Below are positions 26,209 through 35,952 of a DNA stretch of 64,000 nucleotides, piece by piece. The notes beneath the pieces were generated by a model, which did not search any database, was not told the origin of the DNA, and was given only the letters and a program-made list of their open reading frames with translations. Each line of letters opens with the position of its first letter. The first letter of the stretch is position 1. Origin of the DNA: Streptomyces gardneri (GTDB lineage Bacteria; Actinomycetota; Actinomycetes; Streptomycetales; Streptomycetaceae). Position numbers and translations under genes: made by a program. The stretch lies in the NCBI RefSeq assembly GCF_006539185.1, contig NZ_BJMN01000011.1:124001-188000 (forward strand). Reading direction: 5' to 3'.

Positions 26209-27180
26209 TCAGCCGGCGAGGTGCCCGGCCACGGGTGACGGCTGGGGCAACTGGCTGGCCCACGGCGGGTTCGGCCCGACGACCCCGCAGGTCAGCGCCG
26301 CCACCCGGGCGGCGAAAGCGCAGGCGTCGAAGACGTCGTCGACCCGCAGATCCGTCAGTCGCCCGCCGAGGCGCCCCTTGGCCCCGAGATGGTGCAGGAA
26401 GCCCGCGGTGAAGGAGTCGCCCGCGCCGACGGTGTCGACCACAGCGGTCGAAGGTGTGGGTATGGCGGTGCGCACGCCGTTCAGCGACGCGACCGCGCCG
26501 CGTTCCCCTCGGGTGATCACGACGAGCGGGACACCCGCCGCGTGCCAGGTGTCGCAGGCGCGTTCGATCGTGTACTCGGGCAGCAGAAGTTCCAGGTCGT
26601 CCTCGCTCAGGCGGAGGATGTCCGCGATCGCACACCAGCGCGGCAGGCGTTCCCGGTAGACCTCGGGCGCCACGAGCAGCGGCCGGACGTTCGGGTCGAT
26701 GGAGATCGTGGCCGTGGCGGAGGCGCGGGCGAGGAAGTCCTCCACGACCGTGCCGCCGGGCTCGCGCACCAGAGCCAGGGAGCCCGAGTGCACGCAGGCC
26801 GTGGAGGTCAGGTCCACGGCCGCGAGTTCATCGGCCGTCCACTGCCAGTCCGCGGTGCCCTGGGCGTGGAAGGAGTACGCGGCCCGGCCCTGAGCGTCCA
26901 GCTCGGCGACGGCCAGCGTGCTGGGCTCGGGCGCGTGTATCGCGGCCGTGAGGTCGACACCCGAGGCTTCCAGGTGCCCGCGGAACAGGCGCCCGAAGAC
27001 ATCGTCGGACAGCCGCGCCAGGAAGCGGGCGGGCGTGCCCAGACGGGCGAGCGCCACAGCGGTGTTCGCCGGACCGCCGCCCGGCAGGACCCGCAGGGAA
27101 AGCTCGCCCGGAACGGGTGCGGGGGCGGTGAAGGCGTCCGCGACGCATTCTCCAAGGACGGTGACCAGAGGCAGGCGCAT
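26209..27180 (-). CDS. PfkB-family fructokinase
   Basis: A 323-residue ribokinase-fold sugar kinase. The N-terminal VTVLGECVADAF, the LPGGGPANTAVALARLG substrate region, and the C-terminal signature with catalytic Asp VVDTVGAGDSFTAGFL are present. It is predicted to phosphorylate fructose to fructose-6-phosphate in the cytoplasm, using sugar imported by the neighbouring ABC system. ATG at 27180 follows GGAGAGAACGAGCC; a 22-codon upstream extension is less likely. It lies upstream of the fructanase on the same strand and is divergent from the transporter, with an operator pair in the 299-bp gap. Confidence 0.9.
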   Translation of the reverse strand: MRLPLVTVLGECVADAFTAPAPVPGELSLRVLPGGGPANTAVALARLGTPARFLARLSDDVFGRLFRGHLEASGVDLTAAIHAPEPSTLAVAELDAQGRAAYSFHAQGTADWQWTADELAAVDLTSTACVHSGSLALVREPGGTVVEDFLARASATATISIDPNVRPLLVAPEVYRERLPRWCAIADILRLSEDDLELLLPEYTIERACDTWHAAGVPLVVITRGERGAVASLNGVRTAIPTPSTAVVDTVGAGDSFTAGFLHHLGAKGRLGGRLTDLRVDDVFDACAFAARVAALTCGVVGPNPPWASQLPQPSPVAGHLAG

Positions 27181-27359
27181 GGCTCGTTCTCTCCAGGTGG
27201 GCAGCGCGGGAAGGCTGCGTTTTCTAGGGGCCTTGAGGAAGCTCACGGAGAGCGGCGCTCTCGGCGTGAGGCGGTGCGGGCGGGCAGCGTTGCCGAGTTG
27301 TGACGGCGGGAAGGCATTGACGTTTCCGGGTGATGGAGTTCATCATCCTCCGCAAGCGG

Positions 27360-27389
27360 TGTCAACGATGACATCGGTCAACGATGACA
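27360..27389. promoter_or_regulatory. Paired LacI-type operators between fructokinase and transporter
   Basis: TGTCAACGATGACA at 27360-27373 and CGGTCAACGATGACA ending at 27389 have centres 16 bp apart, matching the pair at 26103-26132. They sit about 90 bp before the sugar-binding protein start and 180 bp before the divergent fructokinase start, so they could control both. Confidence 0.75.
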
Positions 27390-27479
27390 CCGCTCCGGTG
27401 CGTTCGCCAGCAGCAGTTCCCTTGCTCTGCAGCACCTGGATCCACGGCCGTTCCGCCCTCGTCCAGCAGGAGATCAGTC

Positions 27480-28493
27480 ATGCTTCGCAGAAGCCGCAGC
27501 GCCTTCGCTTCCATCGGATTCACCGCTCTCGCCGCCGTCTCGGCGCTGACCCTGACGGCCTGCGGCTCCGGCGCGCAGGGCGGGTCCGGCGGCAACGGGG
27601 TCAAGGTCGGGCTGATCACCAAGACGGACACGAACCCGTTCTTCGTGAAGATGAAGGAGGGCGCCGAGCAGGCCGCGAAGGACAACGGCGTCGAACTCGT
27701 CAGCGCGGCCGGAAAGTTCGACGGCGACAACGCGGGCCAGGTCACCGCCATCGAGAACATGGTCAACTCCGGGGTCAAGGGCATCCTCATCACGCCCAAC
27801 GACTCCAAGGCGATCGTCCCCGCCCTCGAGAAGGCACGCGCCAAGGGCGTCCTGGTCATCGCGCTCGACAGCCCGACCGACCCGCAGGACGCCACCGACG
27901 CCCTGTTCGCCACCGACAACGTCAAGGCGGGCGAGCTCATCGGCCAGTACGCCAAGGCGGCCATGGCCGGCAAGGAGGCGAAGATCGCCACGCTGGACCT
28001 CGCGCCCGGCGTCGCGGTGGGCGTGCAGCGCCACCAGGGCTTCCTCAAGGGCTTCGGCGTCGCGGAGGGCGACCCGTCGATCGTGTGCATGCAGGACACC
28101 GGCGGCGACCAGGCCAAGGGCCAGACGGCAATGGAGAACTGCCTCCAGAAGTCCGCGGACATCAACGTCGTCTACACGATCAACGAGCCGGCCGCACTGG
28201 GCGCCTACACCGCGCTCAAGGCCAAGGGCTTGGAGAAGAAGGTGCTCGTCGTCTCCGTCGACGGCGGCTGCACCGGCACGAAGGCCGTCAAGGAAGGCAA
28301 GATCGCGGCGACCTCGCAGCAGTACCCGCTCCAGATGGCATCCCAGGGCGTCAAGGCGGTCGCCGACTTCGCCAAGAACGGCAAGAAGGCATCCGGCTAC
28401 ACCGACACCGGCGTCACGCTCGTCACCGACGCCGCCAAGACGGGGGTCGACTCCAAGGACACCGCCTACGGCCTGGAGAAGTGCTGGGGCTGA
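27480..28493 (+). CDS. frcB: Sugar ABC transporter substrate-binding lipoprotein (FrcB/RbsB type)
   Basis: A 337-residue exported lipoprotein: signal peptide with lipobox LTAC at about residue 27-30, then a Gly/Ser linker and a periplasmic-binding-protein type 2 sugar fold ([69 protein letters not shown]). The class binds fructose, ribose or similar sugars; with a fructanase and fructokinase beside it, fructose is most likely (inference). ATG at 27480 follows AGGAGATCAGTC. It is first of the frcBCA-lacI group and lies behind an operator pair. Confidence 0.88.
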   Translation: MLRRSRSAFASIGFTALAAVSALTLTACGSGAQGGSGGNGVKVGLITKTDTNPFFVKMKEGAEQAAKDNGVELVSAAGKFDGDNAGQVTAIENMVNSGVKGILITPNDSKAIVPALEKARAKGVLVIALDSPTDPQDATDALFATDNVKAGELIGQYAKAAMAGKEAKIATLDLAPGVAVGVQRHQGFLKGFGVAEGDPSIVCMQDTGGDQAKGQTAMENCLQKSADINVVYTINEPAALGAYTALKAKGLEKKVLVVSVDGGCTGTKAVKEGKIAATSQQYPLQMASQGVKAVADFAKNGKKASGYTDTGVTLVTDAAKTGVDSKDTAYGLEKCWG

Positions 28494-28678
28494 GCCCGGC
28501 ATCGGGGTGTGCCTGCGGTCGTACAGGCCGCTCCTGCGGCCGAACAGCCCGAACCAGGTCTCCCCGTCCGTAAGGCCGGGCTACCCGCACCCTTCGCGGC
28601 GTGCCCCGGCGAACAGCCCTCCGCCAACCCTCTGACGAACCCCGCTCCGCCGATCATCGACCACCGGCAAGGACCCTC

Positions 28679-29670
28679 ATGACTGCCACACCCCTGCCCT
28701 ACGAACAGCTGAAAGGACCGACCACGGTCCGCCGGCTGCTCACCACGCCGACCACGGGCCCGCTCGTCGCCCTGCTGCTGGCCTGTGTCTTCTTCTCCCT
28801 GACGACCGAGCAGTTCCTCTCCGGCGGCAACTTCTCGCTGATCGTCCAGCAGGTCATGGTCGTGGGCACACTGGCCATCGGCCAGACCCTGATCATCCTC
28901 ACCGCCGGCATCGATCTGTCCTGCGGTGCCGTCATGGCGTTCGGCAGCATCGTCATCGCCAAGACGGCAGCCGAAAGCGGCCTGCCCCCGCTTGTCGCGA
29001 TCGCCCTCGGCCTGGCCGTGTGCGCGGGCTTCGGTCTGGTCAACGGTCTGCTGGTGCAGCTGATCCCGCTTCCCCCGTTCATCGTCACCCTCGGCATGCT
29101 GAACGTGGCCTTCGCCCTGACCCACATCTACTCCGCCGAACAGACGATCACCAACCTCCCCGGACCGCTGACCGCCCTCGGTGAGACCTTCCCGCTCGGC
29201 AACACCGACATCACCTACGGCTCGCTCGTCACCATCGCCCTGTTCCTGGTCTTCGCCTACGCGCTGAGCAGCACGTCCTGGGGCCGTCACGTGTACGCGC
29301 TGGGCAACAGCCCCGAGGCGGCCCGCCTCAACGGCATCCGCACCTCCCGGCTGACGATCGGTCTTTACACCCTGGCCGGAGCCGTCTACGGAATCGCCGC
29401 GCTGCTCCTGATCTCCCGTACCGGCGTCGGTGACCCGCAGGCCGGACAGACCGACAACCTCGACAGCATCACCGCCGTCGTCCTCGGCGGAACCAGCCTC
29501 TTCGGCGGTCGGGGAGCCGTCCTCGGCACCTTCATCGGCGTCCTCATCGTCGGTGTGTTCCGCAACGGTCTCCAGCTGATGGGCGTCGCCTCCATCTACC
29601 AGACCCTGATCACCGGCGTCCTGGTGATCCTCGCCGTGACCGTCGACCAGATCTCCCGGAAGAAGGCACG

Positions 29671-29674
<4 letters not shown>
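28679..29674 (+). CDS. frcC: Sugar ABC transporter permease (FrcC/RbsC type)
   Basis: A 331-residue permease with eight to ten membrane helices and the RbsC-family phrases QTLIILTAGIDLSCGAVMAF, PPFIVTLGMLNVAFAL, GRHVYALGNSPEAARLNGI (cytoplasmic coupling loop) and SITAVVLGGTSLFGGRG. It forms the membrane channel, probably as a homodimer. ATG at 28679 follows AAGGACC; the longer in-frame start is not conserved. The gap of 185 bp after frcB holds GC-rich sequence without a gene. Its last codon overlaps the ATPase start (ATGA). Confidence 0.88.
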
Positions 29675-30504
<830 letters not shown>

Positions 30505-30614
30505 GTCACCGCGGGGGCAACGCCGCGTAGAACGCAGGGTCGCCGCATAGACAGGACAGCGGGCCCGGCCCTCGGCAGGGGTCGGGCCCGACGAACGCAC
30601 AAGAACGGTGGTAC

Positions 30615-31658
30615 ATGGCCGCTAACCGTCGCCCCACACTGGCCGATGTCGCCAAGGAAGTGGGCGTCAGCGCCAAGACGGTGTCCCGGGTCCTCAACGA
30701 GGACGGGCCGAGTTCTCCGCAGACCCGTGAGCGTGTGCTCGCCGCGGTCGCGAAGCTCGGCTTCCAGCCGAACCTGATGGCCCGCAACATTCGGGTCGGA
30801 GGCCCCGACACCACCGTCGGCCTGGTCGTACCGGACCTGGGCAACCCCTTCTTCGGAACCGTCGCCAGCGGCATAGAAGACGTCGTGCGCAGCCGCGGGC
30901 TCACTCTGCTCATGGGCTCGTCAGCTGAAGACCCGGACCGCGAGAAGGCATTGATCCAGACCTTTCTCGCCCGGCGCGTCAGCGTGCTGATGGTCGTCCC
31001 CGCGTTCGGAGCCGACCACAGTCACCTCAAGGCGCCGCGCACGGCAGGGCTGCCGGTGGTCTTCCTCGACCGGCCGGGCGTCGGTCTGTCCGCCGACTGC
31101 GTGGTCAGCTCCAACCGGACCGGCGTCCACGAGGGCGTGTCCCACCTCATCGCCCGCGGCCACAGCCGCATCGGCTTCATCGGAGACCTTCCCGCCAAGC
31201 TCTACACCCAGCGTGAACGGCTCGCCGGCTACCGCTCGGCGCTCGCCGAGGCCGGACTGCCCTACGACCGGACCCTGGTGACCGGCGCCCACAGCCAGGA
31301 CGGGGCCGCCTCCGAGACCACAGCACTGCTGAACCTGCCGAATCCGCCCACCGCCATCTTCGCCGGAAACAACATGATGGCCCTCGGCGTCATCGCACAA
31401 CTCGCCCGTGCACGCCGCAAAGACATCGCCCTGATCACCTTCGACGACCTCCCACTCGCCGAAGCCCTCGAACCGGCACTGACCGTTGTCGCCCAAGACC
31501 CCGCGACCATCGGTGAAACAGCGGCCAAGACCGCGCTCGCCCGCCTGGACGGCGCCCACAGCCGCGTCCGGACCATCATGGTCCCCACCCGCCTGGTGAT
31601 CCGCGGCTCCAGTGAACTGCTCCCGCACGCTGCCAGGCCGACAACGGCCAGGAACTGA
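30615..31658 (+). CDS. LacI-family transcriptional regulator of the fructan genes
   Basis: A 347-residue repressor. The helix-turn-helix is at the N-terminus (TLADVAKEVGVSAKTVSRVLN) with the hinge helix NLMARNIRVGG; a sugar-binding domain follows (VGLVVPDLGNPFFGTVASGIE, IGFIGDLPAKLYTQRERLAGYRSALAEAGL, IALITFDDLPLAEAL). A GGTACATG context precedes the ATG at 30615. It is 110 bp downstream of frcA on the same strand. It is the natural candidate to bind the palindromes at 26103 and 27360, with fructose or a phosphate of it as inducer (inference). Confidence 0.88.
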   Translation: MAANRRPTLADVAKEVGVSAKTVSRVLNEDGPSSPQTRERVLAAVAKLGFQPNLMARNIRVGGPDTTVGLVVPDLGNPFFGTVASGIEDVVRSRGLTLLMGSSAEDPDREKALIQTFLARRVSVLMVVPAFGADHSHLKAPRTAGLPVVFLDRPGVGLSADCVVSSNRTGVHEGVSHLIARGHSRIGFIGDLPAKLYTQRERLAGYRSALAEAGLPYDRTLVTGAHSQDGAASETTALLNLPNPPTAIFAGNNMMALGVIAQLARARRKDIALITFDDLPLAEALEPALTVVAQDPATIGETAAKTALARLDGAHSRVRTIMVPTRLVIRGSSELLPHAARPTTARN

Positions 31659-31928
31659 GCACCACAACCCTGATACCCCGGGCGCCCTCGTGACCCGCTC
31701 GATGCCAGCCCGGTAGAGGCCGCCACCCTGGCCAGCGGGTTCGCAGTCCGTTGCCCTCGCGGGCTGAGAACGGTGCCAGTGGCCCTGCCCCTCGGCTGAT
31801 GGGCCGAGTACAGGCAGGGGGCGCTGCCCGGCAGTCAATCGAGAGGCATGCCACACGAAGGTCCCTGGCCGGCGACGAGGTTGTGCCGACCAGGAAATGG
31901 TGGAGTCGACGGAAGCGCCCGGTGCGGA

Positions 31929-32310
31929 TCAGGCCTTTTCGGCGGTCACGCGAGGGTAGTCCGCGGTGAGCCTGGTGACGTCCTCGACGTCGGAGGTCAG
32001 GATGGTGATGCGGCGTGAGGGCGGTGGCGCAGAGCATGGCGTACTTGTGGCCGTGCAGGCCGGTCGCACGCAGCAGGCCGGCGGCGGATTGGGCGAGGGC
32101 CTGGGTGACGGGCTCGATCCGCAGCCGGGACAGCGTCCACTTCAGGGCGGCGTCGTTGATCCGGGGGTGGATCACCTCGACGAGCGAGGCCGCCGAAGTG
32201 ATCACGGGAAGATCGGTGTCGCGGGCGGCGGTGAGCCACTCATGGACCTCACGATCGCGTCGGATGGCCTTGGCCAGGCCCTCGCTGTCCAGGATGAGGG
32301 CGCCGCTCAC
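31929..32310 (-). pseudogene. Frameshifted VapC-like PIN-domain toxin
   Basis: The reverse strand begins MSGALILDSEGLAKAIRRDREV (PIN domain with first acidic residue D8) and continues through VITSAASLVEVIHPR and LHGHKYAMLCATAL. The frame is then lost near 32000-32010, after which the correct C-terminus (ITILTSDVEDVTRL, ending at the TGA 31929-31931) continues in another frame. The expected central acidic motif is also shortened (KYAMLC where KYAIDAMLC would be usual). The toxin is therefore probably dead. It overlaps the antitoxin remnant by 4 nt, as intact vapBC pairs do. Confidence 0.7.
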
Positions 32311-32530
32311 GCAGCCGCCCCGGCGTCGGAGGAGGTGCCGCCGGTGAGTTTGGCTCGCTTGGCGGCGACGGCTTCCGGGGCGGCGGGACGTGGGTCTTGT
32401 CGAAGTCGGCGATCAGCTCGTCCAGGTTGTCCCGCTCGATCTGCCGCTACGCGGCCTTCTCCAGGTAAGCGGACACGCCACGCTTGCCGACCCGCTCGCG
32501 GATCGCCTGGAGGGTGCCGGCGGTTGGTCA
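32307..32530 (-). pseudogene. VapB-like antitoxin remnant
   Basis: Reading the reverse strand gives AIRERVGKRGVSAYLEKAA, an in-frame TAG, then RQIERDNLDELIADF and, after a frameshift, PEAVAAKRAKLTGGTSSD. This order matches actinobacterial antitoxins that precede PIN toxins. The N-terminus is missing. Stop plus frameshift mean no functional antitoxin is made. Confidence 0.65.
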
Positions 32531-32559
32531 GGCATCGCACATAGAACCCATCGTGCACG

Positions 32560-32640
32560 TAATGCACATTGATCTTGCGTCCGTTTTGCGTAGCACGCGT
32601 CTCTGACCTGCGGTTTTATTTGACCTGTTTTGGCTTACAT
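32560..32640 (+). repeat. Left-arm sequence beside att copy 2
   Basis: TAATGCACATTGATCT at 32560-32575 and the following AT-rich stretch (with CTGCGGTTTTATTTGAC) recur at 34114-34195 left of copy 3. Nothing similar lies left of copy 1, which is chromosomal gene. This identifies it as the element's own left-arm DNA. Confidence 0.7.
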
Positions 32641-32646
32641 GTTTGC

Positions 32647-32706
32647 GATGACCCATCATGTCGAGTGCGTCGCGATCCTTGAGCCTGCCGTTAAGGGCCG
32701 CTGACC
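32647..32706 (+). repeat. Attachment-site repeat, copy 2 (internal, diverged)
   Basis: Ungapped 60-bp match to copies 1 and 3 with roughly 15 differences. It still encodes MTHHVECVAILEP followed by a different tail and a stop; the first 13 codons differ from copy 1 mostly at third positions. It looks like the end of an orthologous methyltransferase gene from another species, carried in by the element. It separates elements 1 and 2. Confidence 0.8.
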
Positions 32707-32753
32707 TGCCGTTTCTCCGAGTGTGCGTTATGGGCGTTACGTGCGCTAGGTGC

Positions 32754-32797
32754 GATATCTTGACGCATATTCGACGCACGTGACGCACGTTTGACGC
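32754..32797 (+). repeat. Phased GACGCA repeats beside att copy 2
   Basis: GATATCT, then TGACGCA at 32761, CGACGCA at 32772, TGACGCA at 32781 and TGACGCA at 32792: spacing 11, 9, 11, exactly as at 22254-22290. The surrounding bases are diverged, so the phasing has been conserved better than the sequence. Confidence 0.65.
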
Positions 32798-32882
32798 ACG
32801 GACGGCGCAGTTTCTGATGGGTCGTCATGCGTGATTGGCGGCCGTCGGATGGAGCCCCAGCTGTACGCGGTGGGCACCCTTG

Positions 32883-33377
32883 TACACCGTCTACGCCGAG
32901 AACGTCGGCCTCATCGAGATGGCCCGCATCCGCAGCCGCTGGATCACCGCCGTCACCGGCGCAGTCCTGATCGTCCTCGGCTGCCTGCCCGGACTCGGCA
33001 CCATCGTGGCCTCACTGCCTGATCCAGTCGTCGGCGCCGCCGCACTGGTGATGTTCGCGATGATCACCGCCGTCGGCATCCGCATCCTGAAGAAGGTCGA
33101 CTTCAACGGCACCCACAACCTGCTGATTCTCGCCGTCTCCCTCGCCGCCGGCATGGTCCCCGTCACCGCCCCCACCATCTACCACCGGCTGCCCGACAGC
33201 CTTCAGATCATCCTCGGTAGCGCGATCACCAGCACCGCTGCCTGTGCCTTCGCCCTAAACCTCCTCTTCAATCACACACCCCGCAAAGGCCAACCCTCCC
33301 CGGGCCAAGACCCGGTAGCGCACCACCAGCCCTCCACCACCCACCTGTCGGCCACCGAAGCCAGCCTCGCCCCATAG
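32883..33377 (+). pseudogene. Truncated NCS2 nucleobase/cation symporter (C-terminal part only)
   Basis: The frame reads YTVYAENVGLIEMARIRSRW and continues with about four membrane helices (AVLIVLGCLPGLGTIVASLP, ALVMFAMITAVGIRIL, LLILAVSLAAGMVP, IILGSAITSTAACAFALNLL), then a soluble tail ending at a TAG at 33377. This is the C-terminal third of a xanthine/uracil permease. The expected upstream ~280 residues are absent; the sequence before YTVY is unrelated element-end DNA. No ribosome-binding site fits, so it is probably not expressed as a transporter. Confidence 0.75.
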
Positions 33378-33418
33378 TTCAGAGAAGGGTCTGATGCAGG
33401 TTCGGGTGACAGGTTGAG

Positions 33419-33637
33419 TCACGCGGCCTGGAGGGCTGGCGTGGTCATGACGGTCTCGAATTCGACGGGGGTCATTCGGCCGAGTGCGGCTTGTCGGCGG
33501 CGCCGGTGGTAGGTCCGCTCGATCCAGGTCACGATCGCGATCCGCAGTTCCTCTCGGGTGTCCCAGCTTCGGCGGTCGAGGACGTTCTTCTGCAGCAGGC
33601 TGAAGAAGGACTCCCAGATCGCGATGCCGAGGGGCAC
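33419..33637 (-). pseudogene. IS3-family transposase (OrfB) C-terminal remnant
   Basis: A 72-residue reverse-strand frame reading ESFFSLLQKNVLDRRSW, then IVTWIERTYHRRRRQAALG and MTPVEFET. This is the end of the rve integrase-core domain of IS3-type transposases, including the last catalytic Glu region. The remaining transposase and the inverted repeats are absent, so the insertion sequence is dead. Confidence 0.75.
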
Positions 33638-33756
33638 GTACCACCATCAGCCGCGTACGCGTAGCCGCTGGAGGGCGGCAAGGAAGGCGGCCGTGAGGGA
33701 GCCGATGAGAACGGCCGCCTTGACGTGCTCGACCTGCGCCTCGACGTGCGCAGCAG

Positions 33757-33990
33757 AATGGCAGCTGATTGGGCGAGGGTCTGGATGACCGGCTCGACCC
33801 GTAGCCGGGACAGCGCTCATTTCAGGGCGGCGCCATTGATCCTGGGGCGAATCACCTCGACGAGCGCCGCGGCAGAGGTGATCACCGGAAGGTCGGCGTC
33901 GCAGGCGGTGGTGAGCCACTCGTGGACTTCGCGATCGCGCCGGACGGCCCTGGCCAGGCCCTCTAGGGCGAGGGCGCCGCTCACCGGCGG
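33757..33990 (-). pseudogene. Second VapC-like toxin remnant
   Basis: DNA at 33757-33990 parallels 32075-32320 of element 1 (for example TGGGCGAGGGTCTGGATGAC and GATCACCTCGACGAGCG), so it derives from the same toxin gene. An in-frame stop occurs near 33820 where element 1 reads LKWTL, and the gene end is replaced by unrelated sequence (33647-33756, possibly the tail of a membrane antiporter). It is non-functional. Confidence 0.6.
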
Positions 33991-34203
33991 CCGCGGGTTT
34001 GGAGGTAGGGCCGCCGGTGAGACGGCGAGATCCCTATCGGCGGCGGGTCCTGGTTCCTCCGTGAGGGGCGCGGGTGTGCGTCACGGGGGCGCACCTAGTG
34101 CCCGTAGCGCCTGTAATGCACATTGATCTCGAGTCCGATTTGCCTCGGATGAGCTCCTGGCCTGCGGCTTTCTTTGACGTGTTTTCGCTTTGATGTGTTT
34201 CGT

Positions 34204-34263
34204 GATGACGCACCACGTGGAGTGCGTGGCGATCCTGGAGCCGGTGAAGAAGGACGCCTGACC
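34204..34263 (+). repeat. Attachment-site repeat, copy 3 (right island-chromosome junction)
   Basis: Almost identical to copy 1 (one difference in 60; 34217-34263 identical to 22154-22200). To its left is TAATGCACATTGATCT (34114-34129) as in copy 2; to its right (CGGGGTCCTCGG) is ordinary chromosome without the phased TGACGC units. It marks the right limit of the island. It encodes a detached MTHHVECVAILEP gene end without the rest of the gene. Confidence 0.9.
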
Positions 34264-34422
34264 CGGGGTCCTCGGCCGTGTCTTCCGGTGTGGCCCGGAG
34301 GCGCGGCCGGTCGGCAAATCGGGCTACCGCAGGACAAATCGTTCCTTAGCGAATAAGTTCGGGCATCATGAGGCGGGCCGATGTCGGTGCCGCGGCGTCC
34401 GAGCGCTTCGACGAGGAACGAC
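34264..34422. other. Gap between the island and the amino-acid antiporter
   Basis: GC content returns to core levels here. There is a GAGGAACGAC ribosome-binding site just before 34423. No gene is seen. It may contain the terminator of the original methyltransferase gene, now separated by 12 kb, and the promoter of the arc genes. Confidence 0.4.
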
Positions 34423-35883
34423 ATGGCCCAAGCCGACACCCATGGCGACACCGGAGCGGGGCCGACGGCGCCGACCGCGAAACTCACTCTGCTGACGCTC
34501 ACCGCGATGGTCGTCGGCTCCATGGTGGGTGCTGGCGTGTTCTCGCTCCCGCGGCGTTTCGCGCAGGAGACCGGTGTCGCGGGGGCGCTGATCGCCTGGT
34601 CGGTGGCGGGTCTGGGCATGCTGATGCTCGCCTTCGTCTTCCAGACCCTCGCCGTGCGCCGGCCCGACCTGGACGCGGGCGTCTACGCGTACGCCAAGGC
34701 GGGCTTCGGGGAGTACCTGGGCTTCTTCTCCGCCTTCGGGTACTGGGCGAGCGCGTGCGTCGGCAACGTGACGTACTGGGTGCTCATCATGTCGACGATC
34801 GGCGCGATCGCACCCGCCCTCGGTGACGGGGACACGGCACTCGCCATCATCCTGTCGTCCGCCGGACTGTGGGGCTTCTTCCTCCTCATCCGCCGGGGCG
34901 TGAAGGAGGCGACGGCGATCAACAGGATCGTGACCGTCGCCAAACTCGTCCCCATCATCGTCTTCGTCATCCTGGCGCTCTTCTGCTTCAAGCCGTCCGT
35001 GTTCGCCGACAACTTCGGCGGCGCGGACTACGCCGGCTCTCTCTTCAACCAGGTCCGCGGCACGATGCTGGCCACCGTGTTCGTCTTCCTCGGAGTGGAG
35101 GGAGCCAGCGTCTACTCCCGGCACGCCAAGCGTCGGGAGGACGTGGGGCGGGCGACCCTGCTCGGATTCCTCAGCGTCTTCGCGATCTTCGCCTCGGTCA
35201 CCATCGTGTCGTACGGAATCCTGCCCATGAGCGAGATCGCCGAGCTTCGCCAGCCCTCCATGGCCGGCGTCCTGGAGGCGGCGGTCGGCACCTGGGGCAG
35301 TGTCTTCGTGAGCGTCGGCCTCATCGTCTCCGTCCTCGGCGCCTACCTGGCCTGGTCCCTCATGGCGGCGGAGGTCCTGTTCGTCGCCGCCAAGGACGAG
35401 GACATGCCCCGCTTCCTCGGCCGGTCGAGCGGGGACGACGTACCCGTCCCGGCTCTGCTCATGACGACGGCTCTCAGTCAGGTCGTCCTGGTCGTCACGG
35501 CCTTCTCCGACGACGCGTTCAGCTTCGCCCTCGACCTGACCAGCTCCCTGAGCCTGATCCCGTTCCTGCTGGCCGCGGCCTTCGCCGCGAAGATCGCCCT
35601 GCGGCCCCGACAGGAGAGAGTCCAGGGGCGGAGCACCCGGCGGGAACTCGTCGTCGGCATCCTCGCGACCCTCTACACGGCGTTCCTCCTCTTCGCGGCC
35701 GGGCTCAAGTTCGTCCTCGTCTCCTTCATCATCTACGCCCCGGCCACCTTCCTGTTCGTCAAGGCCCGCCGGGAACAGAACCGGCGCCTGTTCTCCCCGA
35801 AGGAGGCCCTCATCTGCGCCGTCTCCGTCGTGGGGGCCGTCGTCGGCATCGTCGCCCTGGCCGTCGGCTGGATCGAACTGTGA
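34423..35883 (+). CDS. Basic amino acid/polyamine antiporter (ArcD-like, APC superfamily)
   Basis: A 486-residue permease with about twelve membrane helices. The start of the fold (LLTLTAMVVGSMVGAGVFSLPRRF) is typical of the APA antiporter family, and the loop VEGASVYSRHAKRREDVGRAT matches arginine/ornithine antiporters. Arginine deiminase follows 69 nt downstream, so arginine/ornithine (or citrulline) exchange is the likely role. ATG at 34423 with GAGGAACGAC upstream is preferred to the in-frame ATG at 34381. Confidence 0.85.
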   Translation: MAQADTHGDTGAGPTAPTAKLTLLTLTAMVVGSMVGAGVFSLPRRFAQETGVAGALIAWSVAGLGMLMLAFVFQTLAVRRPDLDAGVYAYAKAGFGEYLGFFSAFGYWASACVGNVTYWVLIMSTIGAIAPALGDGDTALAIILSSAGLWGFFLLIRRGVKEATAINRIVTVAKLVPIIVFVILALFCFKPSVFADNFGGADYAGSLFNQVRGTMLATVFVFLGVEGASVYSRHAKRREDVGRATLLGFLSVFAIFASVTIVSYGILPMSEIAELRQPSMAGVLEAAVGTWGSVFVSVGLIVSVLGAYLAWSLMAAEVLFVAAKDEDMPRFLGRSSGDDVPVPALLMTTALSQVVLVVTAFSDDAFSFALDLTSSLSLIPFLLAAAFAAKIALRPRQERVQGRSTRRELVVGILATLYTAFLLFAAGLKFVLVSFIIYAPATFLFVKARREQNRRLFSPKEALICAVSVVGAVVGIVALAVGWIEL

Positions 35884-35952
35884 CCCGGTGGGCCCTCGCC
35901 CGTCCCGCACGTCGAGCCTCTCGTACCCGCCGCTTCACCGGAAAGGCTGCTC

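Larger units (their letters stand above)
32707..34203. mobile_element. Integrated element 2 (1.5-kb remnant)
   Basis: The segment between att copies 2 and 3. It contains a truncated NCS2 permease, an IS3-type transposase tail, a second toxin remnant like that of element 1, and the shared left-arm sequence. Nothing in it appears functional. It is too small to have been self-mobile as it stands and is best seen as the deletion remnant of a larger sibling element. Confidence 0.75.

Noticed and set aside
26103..27389. Repeated palindromes considered as a CRISPR or insertion-sequence ends
   Set aside because: Only two pairs of 14-bp sites occur, without spacers or a transposase; their location before sugar genes fits operators.
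31659..31928. Possible reverse-strand gene continuing the PIN-domain frame to 31576
   Set aside because: This is out-of-frame read-through after a frameshift; the correct toxin C-terminus ends at 31929 in another frame, and no other gene is seen in the 270 bp.
33647..33756. Tail of an NhaA-type Na+/H+ antiporter (reverse strand, KAAVLIGSLTAAFLAAL)
   Set aside because: Only about 30 residues look similar; too short to call, so it is mentioned only as unrelated sequence replacing the toxin end.
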